DNA of 64,000 nucleotides from Magnolia sinica (GCF_029962835.1 NC_080577.1:6386001-6450000); one strand, 5' to 3'. Shown: positions 12,490 to 24,945, counted from the stretch's first letter. The notes: generated by a model not told the origin, from the letters alone. A program made the numbers and translations.

Positions 12490-12809
12490 CGTGTCAATCG
12501 TTAGCTAGGTAGCCACTGGAACTCCCTGGAACATAATCAAGCTAGTCCACTGGTCAGGTGGGCCATCAAAAGATATGTACACGTGTAGCCCTCCAGGTAG
12601 GTGGACCATCCTAATTTATGGAACATCGGACGTTCCCAATAAAGCCTTGGTATCGTTTACTGCGCTATGTTGTAACGTCTATGATATTCATCCATTTACG
12701 TCTCACGTAAATCATCGGAGCTCAGCTAGGGCTAGTGCTACGAGGACCCGACGTGATGCCTGTATTTTACTCCAACTGATCATCCATTTCAGTTACAAGC
12801 CCAATACAT

Positions 12810-13340
12810 GAAGCAGCAGTGAAAATAATTTTCACCATTGAAACCTTCTTATGACCCACCGTGATGTTTATTTGTTATCTAAGTTGTTCATAAGACCACA
12901 TAAACCAGCATGAGAGGAAACACAAATAATTCCAAACTTCTTTAGCTCCTAAGAAACTTTCAACAGCAAGAATTTAATCGTACTATATGGTCCATTTGAA
13001 GTTTGGAATAGAAGAGTACCCAATCCGTGTCCCCAATCTCGTACAACGAGAAAGTGGATAGGACAAACTCAGTACTAACAGGGGCTAGGACACTGTGATG
13101 TACCTGTTTTATTTATACCATCTATGTATTTATTTTTTCATATTATCTCGGAGTATGAGCTCCAAAAATGAAATAAATCCAAAGCTCAAATGAATCATAA
13201 ATTGGAGATTGAATGGTGCCCAAAGCTCAAATGAATCATAAATTGGAGATTGAATGCTCACCATTAGAAACGTCTTAGTAATTGATGAAGTTTTGATTAA
13301 GTTAATAATTGTCTTCCCTTCATCTAAGTATATATAACCT
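12810..13340. repeat. Foldback repeat half-copy with a 41-bp tandem duplication
   Basis: It contains the GACCCACCGTGATGTTTATTTG and GGTTCATAAG-type words of the abundant GGGCCCACC foldback family. Inside it, the 36-bp unit beginning CCAAAGCTCAAATGAATC occurs twice in tandem (13179-13214 and 13220-13255). No gene is evident. Confidence 0.5.
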
Positions 13341-15260
13341 CATGAAGAGGTTGTATGGCAAAAAAAACATCACAGTGAGCTTTGCGAAGGTTTCATAGGT
13401 GGGTCTCTATGGACGCTGGATCCCAGGAGGGGACTGATTTGAGCTTCCACACGTGCCGATCTCAGGGGCTTCTTTGCAGTAGTGGGTGCTTGAGAAGGGT
13501 GTTGTATATGGCTGGAGTCGCGACTGGCCAATTATTCCGATTCCACAGTCGACTGGACACTATAAATACACTTAAGAGAGAGAATATGAAGGTTCTTAAT
13601 CTTAATATAACTCATTTATATCGACGGTCGAATATTTGAGATGAAGATCGCGGTTACAAAGAAGAAAGGCACCCCATTATGCCCGTACAACCATATGGTC
13701 CTTCATAAGATTAAATTATCTTTTAGTATTAGTTCTGGTTCTTGCATGTAGATGATGCAGTGGTGTGTAACACAAATAAACACAAGTTTCTGATTGGCAT
13801 GATCTACTCTGTTGTTATGTCACAGAGTATATGTTTATACTAATTGGGGTGCATGGATGCTTATATATGCAATGCGATGCGTATGATGTAATGGAGTACC
13901 ATGTGATATGAGGTGTTAAATGGAACGCTTATGATAGGCTTCAATTTGGGCTAGATAAATCCGTCATAACTCCTCCACTTGTCAAAACATGAACGAATCG
14001 ACTATGATTTCTAATAGGCAGGATTCAATTATATCGGTAAACTACAAAACATACACCCAGATTGATTAGGTGTAAGATGCAATGCTATGCTAAGTTGATG
14101 AATCTGACGAGTAGGGGTTAAGAAGAGAATATGTGTTACATAATGCTAACGCTGGGTTGGATAAAGCTGATCAGGGATTGGATGATTGAATGGATGGATG
14201 TGTCGCAATGATGGGATCGAGTGGCTTGGATTGGACTTGGTTGGTTTGAGAGGCTACGATTAAGGTTGAGCTAGATCAAACTAGGGATGGACTCTTTTTT
14301 CCACTCCCACTATCCTTAGTAGAAAAAAATGTTGCTAAGATGGCTAAGGAGGCTTGTTGCTTTCTCTTGAAGTATGATTTGATTATCCAAATAGAAGGTT
14401 TGTAGGCTAGTTATAGCTCCCAAACTTGATTTTTCTATAATTTCTAATAAGTTTAGGGTTAAAACCAGATTGAGCGGTTGAGATTCCACATTGCCACGTG
14501 ACACAATCCGGATAGCTAAATTGCTTGGCAAAAGTATGATTTCCGGACAAATGGGTAAACCTTTACATAATACCCATACAAATAAAGGTTGTAAAAGGGA
14601 GGTTTGGCACTCTTGGAGAGCTCCCTTTTAAATCAGAAAAGGTGTCATGTGTCGGGTGGCAGCTAGGCCACAAGTTGTCTCCTGCTTTGGCAAGGGATTT
14701 CCCACATGTGCGAGGAAGTTTTGGCTACAGTGAGGTTTGCTTGTTGTCTGGGCTATGGATAACTATCAGGCCTATGGGCTTAGGTTTTGGGCTGGTTTAA
14801 GGGTTGGGTTGACTAGTTGATTTGACTAAGTTTCACTCCGAGAGTTGACTCGAAATGACTTAGTGAGTTGACTAGGCAAGCTAAGTTTCGGGAAAACCAG
14901 GGTTTAGGTTTATAGGGCTCTCTGGTTTTGGATTAGGGCTTGATTTTTGGGTTTGGATTGGGGTTTAGCCATCAAATCAAATCACATTTGTCCAGTCCTA
15001 ATTGACTTGTTAGCTTGGGGTGGGGTGTCTATAATGTCATTATTACCACTACTTTAGTTCACTTTAGCTTCGATCTATCTTTTTTTGAGCTCTTGATGGA
15101 TAAATGGCATTGATAAAACACATACATCATAGCGGGCCCCACAAAGTCCCTACCATGACCAAGTCCATCCTTATAGGGACACGATGAAATCTGCTAGCAT
15201 CATGCTGTATGTGGAAGCGGATTGCATCCTGCTTGTGTCTAAAGGGAATCTGTCTATGTA
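13340..15260. other. No gene recognised
   Basis: Several short open frames (for example 13382-13639) have no recognisable family. At 14740-14980, GGGTTTAGG/GTTGACT words recur, as in an old LTR, but ends cannot be set. Confidence 0.35.
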
Positions 15261-15261
15261 G

Positions 15262-15480
15262 GGGTTCTGTGGGGCCCACAGTGATGTATGGGTTTTATTT
15301 TTGTTGTTCATCCATTTTTTTCAGATAATTTTAAGATATGAGATGAAAAATAAGACAATCCAAGGCTCAAGTACAATACCATAAGAATTAGCTGTGATAA
15401 TAACACCCACTGTTGACACCTTTGTGGGGCCACGAGGATGTTTATTTGCCATCGAACTTATTCATAAGGTCGTAGGCCCG
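15262..15480. repeat. GGGCCCACC foldback repeat, half copy
   Basis: It begins TCTGTGGGGCCCACAGTGAT and continues through the CATCCATTTTTTTCAGATAA and TGTTTATTTGCCATC blocks of the family. The inverted second half is missing. Confidence 0.6.
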
Positions 15481-15487
15481 AATAAAT

Positions 15488-15813
15488 GAAGACTACACCA
15501 AAAATGTCATTTAGGAATGGTTTTAAACCGTTCCTAAATTCCTTAGGAACAGTTTTAAATCGAAAAAAAAAAAAAAAAAAAAAAAACAGAAAAAACTAGA
15601 AAAGAAATTACCAATTTAGAAAGTTATATCAAAATCCTACAAAATAGGAAAGTTAGATTAATGTTTAAAATTAGAGGAAACAAAATCCAAAAAATAAAAA
15701 TAGAAAGTTAACTTCTAAAAATAGAAAACCTAAACCTAATCTTAACCTATTTCTAAAACTAGTCAATTTCAGAAAAATATAACCGTCAGTCCCCGGCAAC
15801 GGCGCCAAAAACT
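15488..15813. repeat. CACTA-like end and A-rich segment preceding LTR
   Basis: GACTACACCAAAAATG followed by an inverted pair (AGGAATGGTTTTAAACCGTTCCT) resembles a CACTA-type terminus with subterminal repeats. It is followed by a long A run and AT-rich DNA. The block CCCCGGCAACGGCGCCAAAA at 15790-15810 directly adjoins the LTR start and may belong to the retroelement interior. Confidence 0.4.
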
Positions 15814-17898
15814 TGTTCACACCCTAAGTATAGGGTTGTGATGTAGTAATAAACTCGGTAAGACCAAGGTTGAATCCACAGGGACTGAAACCTGGATGTA
15901 ATCTGAAAATAACCAGAACTAGAACTAGAATAAGATGAAATCTAAATCAGGGGTAAATAGGAGAATAATGATGAATAATCAATTAAAACTTGTGTAAATC
16001 AAAGGTAGGGAACTAGGGTGCCATAGATCTACTTGTAGAGATCAGGGAGATCTACGCTTGATTCATGAATTCAACTGGATTTCGAGTCTCATCTTCATCT
16101 AGTTGGAAGATATATCACTAAAGCTCGATCTGAACTTCCTTTGATCTAGCTAGTTTTTAAAAGATAAGACAGATGTAAATTAGAATGGATTCCATCACCA
16201 AACCATGCCCATGAGATAAAGTAAACAACAGAAATAAATCAATCTACAGCCAATCTAAGAGATGTATGAATGTTAGGAAGGATTCTATCATCCAACCATG
16301 TCCAAGGGGTGATGGTGAAAAATAGGGCTTCCTAACTACATAATCACAATAATAAAAAGGAAATACTTAAAGCCATCACAAATCTATTATAATTTAAGTC
16401 GCAACAAACCATTAAAAACTAAAGGTATTCCTTAAAATCAAACCAAGATCAACATCACTTTGGTAATGAATCAAAGCCGTAGAGTCTTCTCATCACGCGA
16501 TAAGCTTCACCTCTTAGCCCTACATGCTTGGACCAGATCTCGCAAAAATCATAACAAAAAGACGGTCAATAATATAAAATTTAAAAAAAAAAAACAATAA
16601 AACTATTCTCTCTCTCTCTCATGACGTTTCAGGGCTGACTTCCATTACTGGATTGATCCCCTCTCTTTTATATAGAACCGGCAAGGTCGGCTGAAGAGCT
16701 TTCAAAGTAGAGAGGCGGCGTGCACAAAAAGGAGCGAAAACATCCTGCTTTTAAACTCAGTTTGCTCTACTGATTGTCCAATTATTTCAAAACTGACACC
16801 ATGGATAGAGTTAAGACCAACCTTTCAAGAGGTTGAACAGTCTGGATCATCCATCCGATCCTCTCTACAGACGTGTAGCAGCCCGGAAAATTCGGGCGAT
16901 TTCCGAACTCGCGGTACCTGCGTAACCCATACGTAGGGGAGCTGTGCTGAAGCTTGGTGGGGCTCACTTCGATTTTATATCGAGAAATCTATGCCGTCCA
17001 CCCCATTACTATCTAAATTTCGGTCAGGAATGGTGTGATTCCGTTCAGATTCGGTGTGGTCCACGGAGTTCTTCTTGCATTGTCCATCTTCCGTTTGAAC
17101 GGTTGAAAACCGGATCCCCGCTGCTTCTTAGAAATTGTCCACCTAGATCTTGGTCAGTGGACCTGTAAAAATATAATGGACGGTCCGGATTGGACAGATG
17201 AATCGTGATAGTGGCCCACAACAAAGGACCGCAACCCTCTGTTCGACGTTCGCAGCGGCAGAAAACAGGGATTTAAATCCCTTTTGGAAAGGATCGGTCA
17301 AAGCTTCTGTTGACCGATCCTTTAGGTGCAGTGTTCATCTAGTGAACTTATACTGTGCACACGCACCATGTAATGTGGGTCCCACCTTGATGTATATAGA
17401 AATCCGCTCCGACCATGCGTTTTTCCACCTTATTTAAGAGGTTAAAACCAAAATTGAAGTATATTCAGATACCAAGTGGTTCCCATTTTGATGATCTATG
17501 GGTGATTTGTCCATTGGGCCACTTTTACAGGGATCTGGGGGCTGAAATTCGATGTGTACGGTTAATTTATAGTCCTCAAATCATATCTGAATTTTTGAGC
17601 CGAATGGATGGTGGGAAACCTATTTGCATTTTAGATGATTTTTAGTCCTCTTTAATGTGACTGACTTGATTTTCTTGGGTTTTTGGTGTGTAAATTTATC
17701 GATCTTAGCCCTCTAAAGTCCGTCCTTTGCCTTGGTGATCCTTGAGCATTAAATCCATGCCTTTAGCACCCTTTTTCAGTCTAAGCTCGTAAATTCACCC
17801 TGCAACAAAAACATGATTAAAATAGGCTGTTAAGTATTATCATGTACGTAAAATTATGTAATAATTGGGGTCTAATATGCAATATTTGACCATCAACA
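15814..17898 (+). mobile_element. LTR retrotransposon fossil, family L1, copy 1 (single LTR)
   Basis: It begins TGTTCACACCCTAAGTATAG and ends TTTGACCATCAACA, giving TGTT...AACA termini. It is about 2.1 kb. The whole length is alignable by eye with the solo LTR at 27772-30014: a shared start, CCATGCCC blocks, a CT microsatellite, and the GCAACAAAAACATGATTAAA end block. Its right edge cuts OMT copy A inside exon 2. The left flank is not OMT and no 5-bp duplication is present, so the left side has been rearranged or belongs to the element interior. No coding part remains. It looks old. Superfamily unproven. Confidence 0.75.
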
Positions 17899-18560
17899 AC
17901 ACACTCTTCATCTCTCCAATCGTGTAGAATCCACTGCAATCCATTGTTGTGATTGTTAATAATCCTTTCTTGGCCATGTTTAGGATTTGGGTGGTTGGGA
18001 TGATTTGAAGAGAGAGGGTCCAGTGTTATCAGTGTTATCTTGATCATTAGGCATTCAATATGGTTTACGAAATCTGGACCTTTCATCAGGTGGGGCATTT
18101 ATCCAAATTCAGAATCTGCTGGGTGATCATAGCTTTTAATTAGGCAAAAGTGGTCAATCAATCAATGGCTAATATCATCTGATTCTGATTCCGACGTGGT
18201 AATTATTAAAGATAAATGATCAGGTACTTAAGCTTACCATACTGCCCGTTTCTCCCACCAATGTGTTTCATGTGCAGGAAATCCGGGACATATGGGAAAG
18301 GTTGTCCTGATCATCATAATATAACTTGTAATTAAAATCAGGCCAGGCTGTAAGTGGGCCGAAATGAAATAAATGAACAGACGACCATCTGATTCATCGT
18401 ACAGGGTTTACTCTACAGCATGAATGGATCAACGTTAATTATTTTGACATTAGGCGTTCTACACATGAGGCCAACCTTTTGCACAGACTGGATTTCCTTA
18501 AACATGTGACCCATCGGCAAAAAACATGCTGCGTATTTTGAACCATTTACCTTACACAAT
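17899..18560 (-). pseudogene. O-methyltransferase copy A (exon 2 stub plus intron)
   Basis: Exon remnant 17899-17933 encodes WILHDWRDEEC, the block holding the catalytic His of plant caffeate-type O-methyltransferases. The LTR at 15814-17898 begins right after the next codon's first two bases, so the rest of exon 2 is gone. The acceptor (GATTGCAG) is intact. The adjoining 17934-18560 is the intron, clearly alignable with that of copy B (22554-23160), including the GAAGAGAGAGGGTCCA and AATCTGGACCTTTCATC blocks. Exon 1 is not found. It is a non-functional remnant of the OMT cluster. Confidence 0.8.
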
Positions 18561-18671
18561 GCACAAAACTAGATGAACCATCCCAATCTATCCTTCACCT
18601 GGTCTAGTGTGCTGTGGACAGATGACTCTACAATACAGTAATAAAGGAGAGTGACTATCTTGGCCAATTGC

Positions 18672-19770
18672 TAGGGCTGTCAACGGCCGGCTTCGTTCTG
18701 TCCAACACCAGCCCAAAATTATTTTGGCAAACCCAAGCCAGGCCCACTTCCGGCTCATGTAAAAAGATGAAAGAAAACAAAAACCATAACCATTGCCATG
18801 AAGGGCCCACACTACACTTTATATGCTCATAACCGGTTGGTCTGGCTCATGACCACTTACACATGCTAAATGTTTAGAAATAAGATGCGGGAATTAAAAT
18901 TCAAATAAAAATCTCAAGTTATTTCAATTCAAATAAATGAAAAAAGAAATTTGCATATCCGATTCAAAATAATCATATTAATTAATCATTTACTTCTTGT
19001 ATCATCCATGTATAATAGAATGCGGATGACTCATAATGCCAAATATTATTTCAAAAGACTTATGTAAGTACTTTTATTAAATACTATATATGCCTTTATC
19101 TCATATATCCATTTTAAATGAACGGTTGATAAGAATACATAAGCTTCTTCATTATTAATTAATATAATATATATAAGAGCTTTGCTAAGCACACACATGT
19201 TGTCCAAGAAAGCTTGTGCACATCCATGCATGCAAGGTTTAATCCATCTGCTATCTTGATCCGACCTTTCTGCATGTTTTTTCGAAAACAAAATCTGGTC
19301 CAATTAGGATGTGGGTCCTAATATCGGAAATGAGTGGATAAGTTAGGAAACTTCAACTAAATTTTTTAAAGCTAAACATTTGTTTATGCAAACTGTGGCC
19401 CACCTGACCATTGGATCAATTTGATTCTTGGGATAGGGCATCAATATATTGTTGTGGCATCCACCCACAACTCTTTGATGTGGCCCACCCAAGTCATGGA
19501 TTGAATGGATTTTGAGGCCCATGGCCCACTATGGAAGGGTGCACTAATCGATGGTATTGATATCCGGCATACATCATGGTGGGGCCCACCAAGGTTTACC
19601 TTATGTTCCTTTTCCACACACACCCAGGGCAGATAGGCCTAAAATTGTTCAAACAATTAAAAGTACGCCCAGACCGTCCCATGGGCCTAGAAGAAGGAAT
19701 ACGCAAACCTTGGCTAAATACGTGCCTAGCCCAATAGCCCATAGGCCGGCCTGACACATTGACAACCCTA
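18672..19770. mobile_element. hAT-like nonautonomous element
   Basis: The left end TAGGGCTGTCAACGGCCGGC matches the reverse complement of the right end, TAGGGTTGTCAATGTGTCAG. The 8-bp flanks CCAATTGC and CCGGTAGC agree at five of eight positions, a weak target duplication. Its interior includes a GGGCCCACC foldback segment (about 19380-19620). No transposase is seen. Confidence 0.55.
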
Positions 19771-19804
19771 CCGGTAGCAAAGTTAATTATCGGTCAGTAC
19801 ACCC

Positions 19805-19953
19805 TGATCCATAGCTCAAGTGGTAGACTGAGTGAAAGATACCTCGTTTCAACACTCGGATCTTGGTATCAATTCCCTGGTGGGGGTAGCTAGGGTGGCT
19901 AACACTGAAGTGTGAACAGACCGTGGGTGTACTAACAAGCTAACAAAAAAAAA
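19805..19953 (+). mobile_element. tRNA-derived SINE, family A, copy 2
   Basis: ATAGCTCAAGTGGTAGACTG contains TAGCTCAAGTGG, a perfect match to the tRNA A-box pattern. GGTATCAATTCC follows at about 46 bp as a degenerate B box. The tail is AACAAGCTAACAAAAAAAAA. Same structure as 4612-4756. No target duplication was recognised. Confidence 0.65.
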
Positions 19954-19979
19954 GTTCCAACGGTACATTAGGACAGTCC

Positions 19980-20430
19980 AATTCTGAGCTCGGGACAGGT
20001 GGAGGCTTGGGCCAACGTGATGTATGAATTCTATCCAGACTGTCCATCTTTTTTTTTTCTTTTTTTTTTAATATCATTTTAGAACACTGGATAAAAAATA
20101 AAGGAGATCCAAGGCTTAAATGCACCACACGGTGGGGATTAAATTCTTACCGACCATATAAGTTTTGGATGAAGATGATATTTATTTTTTCACTTCATCC
20201 AGGTGTATATGACCATATCAACAGGTTAGGATAGAAAATAAACAATACAATAGACCCTAAGAATGTTTCAATGGTGGAAGTCATTAGCACTGCTGCTTCC
20301 TTTGGTGTAATTCACTTGAGCCTTGGATCTGCCTCAATTTTGGTACAGAATTCTAAAATGATATGAAAAAATCGATGGCCGGTGCAGATAGAATTCATAA
20401 ATCACAGTAGCCCCTCAGTGGCCCCCTGGG
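19980..20430. repeat. GGGCCCACC foldback family member (diverged)
   Basis: Two inverted halves meet near 20200. The left has GTGATGTATGAATTCTATCC, and the right has the inverted GATAGAATTCATAAATCACA. Interior words (AAGGAGATCCAAGGC and GCCTTGGATCTGCCTC) are also inverted copies. No coding content. Confidence 0.65.
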
Positions 20431-21690
20431 CCTCCGCCAGTCCTGGGTTCCTAACAGTTGGTGGTAAGTACCTAATCGGTGCCCCAGCTCCTGTGCTACC
20501 CAGACATCGATTGTCTGTCAGGCTATGAAACTTCGTAGACAATTAAAGAATATTTATAGAAGAAATATATTCCATTTTGCTTAGAAACTCTCAAGACATG
20601 ATTTAGGACAGATGATACATTTTCCTGAAGGGGCAGACTACAGTTTACATTTTCCACCTCTTATTAAACAGTGGCAACTCAAACACCATACAAGCGAGCA
20701 TGTTTACTCTAATCCAAGGCATCCAATTCGTGGGCTCCATGGTGGGGGAACATAACTCAAAAAACACATTGATAAAGCTATCCTAGTTGCCCAGTTGGTG
20801 GCAATTAAACATACGGTAAAAGAAAATGGTCCACCCTCCAAGTTGAACTAGAAAAATCATATTGTAAGATCATCCAATCAATCTAATTTCAGGCTATGCA
20901 CATTCATCATACAAGCAAGCTGTTCTGTATTCATTATAATATGGTCATAAAAGTCAATATGTATAAGCAATGGCCATGAACGTTACGTAATACAGGGCAG
21001 TTAGTTTTTTGGGATCGTATCGACCGCTACGAGAGACGTAACAACCATTATGGGGCATAACGGTTGTTACCATTGTAACAGTTGAAAACATGCCACTTTT
21101 TCTATTTATATCTATTTTCTCCTCTCTTTTTTCAACTTTTCTCATTTCAAAACTTTCCTTAGATTATCATATAGCATATTTCGATCAATCTTACTATAAT
21201 TTTTAGTATTAAAACCTTATATTGAGGCGATTTGTGCAAATAGAAGCTCTGAGGGCCATTGAAAAAAAAAATTAAAAAAAAAGAACTTAAATTTATGTAT
21301 TTTTTTAATTTCTAATTTTAATGCTTGATTGTGATGTGTAAATATTGGAAACACATACCATGTTCGTAAATTCACTAGACAACCATATACAACACTCTTA
21401 ACAAAGCGTGGACCATTGCGCTATCATAAACATATTCTAAACAAAATCTGAATATATATTTGGAATATTTACCCCATATGAAGAGTCTTATAGTTGAGTG
21501 ATTTTAAACTCATGCTAGCTTCTGTTAATTAGATTTATTCATATACTTTAATTATTTAGATGGAGTTAAAGTTTTAATTATTATTTTCATCACTTTTTTA
21601 TATGACTTACTTTTGGGATATCTATGATGTACAAAATGACGTGAAACTAGTTCCATTTGAAAGCCTATTAAATTAACTCTCTAACGAGTT
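20431..21690. other. No gene; includes a second TAACGG/CCGTTA-type repeat
   Basis: 20975-21095 holds GTTACGTAA, CGTAACAACC, ATAACGGTTGTTACC words like those at 1262-1490. The rest is AT-rich without coding similarity. Confidence 0.4.
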
Positions 21691-22250
21691 CAAAAGAATG
21701 AGATTAGAACATCATATAATTAAGTTATGCCTGATCTATATGATGTACATGGTTTTGTTAAGATTAAGGGGTATCTTATCATTTCCAATATTTTGTTGAA
21801 ATTGATGGTTAAAATTAGAAATTACAAAAGATAAGGAAGAGTTTAGATTAATTGGCGTTAGGATTTACTATAAATACGTTTATTGCATTGTAATTGAATA
21901 TAATGCTAACATAAGCCACCCCTTGTAACCTTTGATGGGAATCATAATTATTAGAAATGTTCCCAACAATTTCACAATAATCCAAATTGTTCATCGATGG
22001 ATCGAGTGTGCCTCACCATGCATTGGTCATGTCAAGAAGGGAGAGAGTAAAATCACCCAACAATCCTAACTACAAATTCCATTTCATAGAATAAGAGACT
22101 AGCATTAAACACGTACACAGAAATAGAGGACCATATATCTCCCACAAGCCCAATGCATAAACACCACTTAATTATAAATCCAAAGGGTCTTCTTAATTCA
22201 AGAATCACTTGAACTAGCAACAAACTAAACAACTGCAAAGAATCAGATAA
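21691..22250 (-). other. 3' flank of OMT copy B, duplicated at 47.7-48.2 kb
   Basis: The blocks CATAAGCCACCCCTTGTAAC, CCTCACCATGCATTGG and others are repeated in the same order and distance downstream of OMT copy C. The duplicated unit therefore extends about 0.5 kb past the stop codon. Confidence 0.7.
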
Positions 22251-24266
22251 TTATGGATAGACCTCGATAATGGACCTCATTCCAAGGACAGGTGAAATCT
22301 TGTAGTGAGTGAAACCAGCATCAATGAAGATTTTATGCCATTCGTGCTCGCCCCTCTCCTTGCCGCCTGAGAGAACCAACATCGATAGATCGAAGCAGAA
22401 CTGTGTCTCAGTCGACTTGTGATCGCCATTTTTCATGTTCATGACCATATCCAGTATAATTACCTTCCCACCCTCTTCTTTAGAAGGGATCGCATCCTTG
22501 CACCGTCTAAGAATCTTCACGCACTCTTCATCACTCCAATCATGTAGAATCCACTGTAATCAATTATCGTGATTGTTAAGCACCCCTTGTTGGCCATGAT
22601 TTAATAATTAGATGAATGGGATGATATGAAGAGAGAGGGTCCAATTCTACCAATGTTATCTTGATCATTAGACATTCAACTTGGTTTGAGTTTATGAAAT
22701 CTGGACCTTTCATCTGGTGGGCTTTATCCAAAATCAGAAGCTGCTAGGCCATCGTAGCTTCCGATTGGAGGAGCATTGATGACTGATAGACGGGTTGTTT
22801 CGTTCTATTGATGACTAATATCATCTGATTGTGATTTCTGACATGGCAATGATTAAAGAGAAATGATGAGGTAATTAAGCTTACCGTACTACATTTTTCT
22901 CCCACCAATGTGTTTCATATGTGCAAGAAATCCGGACCATATGGGAAGGTTGTCGTTATCATAATATCACTTGTAATTAAAATCAAGCCAAGCAGTAACT
23001 GGGCCACACAATGAAATAAAATGAACAGCCGATCATCTGATCCATCAATCAAGGTTTACCCTATTGCATGACTGGATCATTGCTATTTTGACATTACGCA
23101 TTCTAAATGACGTGGTCAACCTTTTGAACGGATTGGATTTCCTTAAACAATCCATTGACAGAAAAGCATGCACCGTACGTACAGTGACCCTATGATCCTA
23201 GGCCAAATTTATAATTTAAACCATCTATTTGTTTGGACGAATAGGAGACTCTAAAAAGTGTTTCTAAATCTAGGAATCTCATTCTGATAGGGACCACCAA
23301 CTGAAAATGGTTAAATATAAGGCCCACCAACATATGATTTAGTGGTCCCAACTACTAACATCAGTCAGTCAGTATATCAGACGCTCATTTAGACTGCTTG
23401 CTGTAGTGGAACATTCCACTTTGGAATAGTAAACTACAAGTAAAACAAGTATACCTTGAGGAAAACTGCATCCGCACAAGGAATGGACTCAAACATATCC
23501 CCTCCAATCATATCTACGTTCTTACTCTTTGGCATGCTCGCAATCACGTGTGGGAGATCAAACATGGTGCACTTCACGTGTGGGAACGCATTGGCGATAG
23601 CTCTGGTGGCAGTTCCTGTGCAGCCTCCGACATCGACCAATGATCGCAACCCTTGGAAGACCAGACCGCACTCTTTAACAACTATGCTCATGGCTATGTG
23701 AGTATCGCTAGCCATGGCATCATTAAATAAGTTACGATGCTTAGGGCTCTCCGCCAAGTAGTCCCACACGTCCATACCATACCGTGTGCGGTCTTGAAGG
23801 CTGTTGGATCATCCCCTACGAGCCAAGTGCTCAAGAAATGCCACGGCATTACTACAACTGGATCTAGCGTCCCCAGCAAAAACGCCGACATGCATGTCGC
23901 AGTGTCCTTCAACAGGAGCCTAGAAGGTGGTGCCAGCACATATCCTTCTTCATCTCCTCCTTGATCACCGTTGATTTTTTGTAAGGAAAAGAAGCCCGAG
24001 TGGACCAACAAACGCATGATGCGGCCCACATGAGCCGCTCTATCGGGAGCGATCGAAATTGCGGCCACCAGCTGGGAGAGAGTCATGGGACGGCCATAGC
24101 TGTGAACGATGTCTGGTATGCCTAGTTGAACGGCACACTTGAGGGACGTGGAAGTAATGAAGTTAAGCACATGGTTCCATATATGGGCTTGGGCTTTCAA
24201 CACCTCATTGGCCTCATCTCCTTGCATGACCGCCATCGCCATCGCCATCGCTAACACACGTCTCAA
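22251..24266 (-). pseudogene. O-methyltransferase copy B (two exons, one frameshift)
   Basis: Plant class II SAM-dependent O-methyltransferase, most like resveratrol/caffeate-type enzymes that methylate phenolic hydroxyls. Exon 1 is 23455-24266. Exon 2 is 22251-22553 (WILHDW to IEVYP, stop). The 901-bp GT-AG intron falls at VFLK|WILHDW, a family-conserved site. It shows the dimerisation region (VLKAQAHIWNHVLNF), the SAM motif LVDVGGCTGT (usual GGGTG, one Gly changed), GGDMFESIP, and the catalytic His of ILHDWSDEEC. A 5-bp tandem duplication (GGTATGGTATGG, about 23773-23783) shifts the frame after AHGM. Otherwise the gene is open and about 369 codons, the usual family length. The N-terminus has a short MAMAMA repeat, so the true start is uncertain. 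It is probably a recent pseudogene or an assembly/allelic error. Confidence 0.85.
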
Positions 24267-24339
24267 ACTACTGAGTTGTTCTTCCCTCTTCCTTTAGTGT
24301 AACTCACGTTCAAGTTCTGCCTGTTGACGCACCCACGCA

Positions 24340-24360
24340 TACCCATATATAAAGATAGCA
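24340..24360 (-). promoter_or_regulatory. TATA-like box of OMT copy B
   Basis: CATATATAAAG lies about 80 bp upstream of the first ATG. The equivalent CATATATATAGAG lies about 115 bp upstream of copy C's ATG at the same relative place. Confidence 0.5.
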
Positions 24361-24790
24361 TACAATGCTCGGGCAGAGAGTTTATACAGCATGCTTTGGC
24401 TTTCAGCTAGCACAAGCAAGGCCAGTGATTCAGCAATCCAAACCGATGGAATTCACCATGGATAGCATCTGCCCATGATTTGAAGATCCTAGCTATAAAA
24501 TATTGATTGAATGTGAATATTTCTTAGTCATCTATTTTTGGGCACCTATCGAATGGTTAGGATATTACAATCTTTGAGATATTTCGCGCATGCTAACTCT
24601 ACGATGATGCATGCAATATCAACGGCTAAGATAAATGAAATATCTGTCCCGGTTGTACAAAGTGAAGTTGTACCAACAAACTTTGTGCACGAGAATTGCG
24701 TGATATATCGTGAATGCGACAGGGGCCTTGCGGGTAAATGTCACGCAACGCAAGTATTGCATCTAACCACGGAAGGGAAGAAATAAAAAC
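24361..24790 (-). promoter_or_regulatory. Upstream region of OMT copy B, duplicated upstream of copy C
   Basis: The blocks CAGAGAGTTTATACAGCATG, TTTCAGCTAGCACAAGCAAG and GAAGATCCTAGCT recur in the same order at 51530-51660, and weaker similarity continues to about 51930. The promoter was therefore duplicated with the gene. Confidence 0.65.
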
Positions 24791-24824
24791 CCTGACCTTA
24801 ATAGTAGCAGCAGCAACAGAGAGA

Positions 24825-24945
24825 CACTACAACAAATTATGGCTTAGCCGACTGATGGGCTTACCCTTTGCCCGCAGCCCGTTTTAACGGCTGCGGGCAA
24901 AGGGACCTTTTCTATTAAACAAAAAAAAAAAAAAAAAAAAAAAAA
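24825..24945 (+). mobile_element. CACTA-like terminus with perfect hairpin
   Basis: It starts CACTACAACAAATTATGGC. It contains CCCTTTGCCCGCAGCC (24864-24879), a 9-base loop, and its exact complement GGCTGCGGGCAAAGGG (24889-24904), followed by an A run. CACTA elements carry such inverted subterminal repeats. A partner end could be the one at 35440-35600, but the 3-bp flanks (AGA, AGT) do not match. Confidence 0.5.

Noticed and set aside
12217-12504. 95-codon frame ending in SPPMGIRTLDPVLKLPRVYH
   Set aside because: Most of it is the reverse strand of the SINE at 12347-12489.
19805-19880. tRNA gene
   Set aside because: A-box is good, but the B-box is degenerate and no cloverleaf or acceptor stem forms. 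The shared tail and second copy show a SINE.
22554-22600. TGA upstream of WILHDW in OMT copy B as a disabling stop
   Set aside because: It lies in the intron. The acceptor GATTACAG directly precedes the TGG codon.
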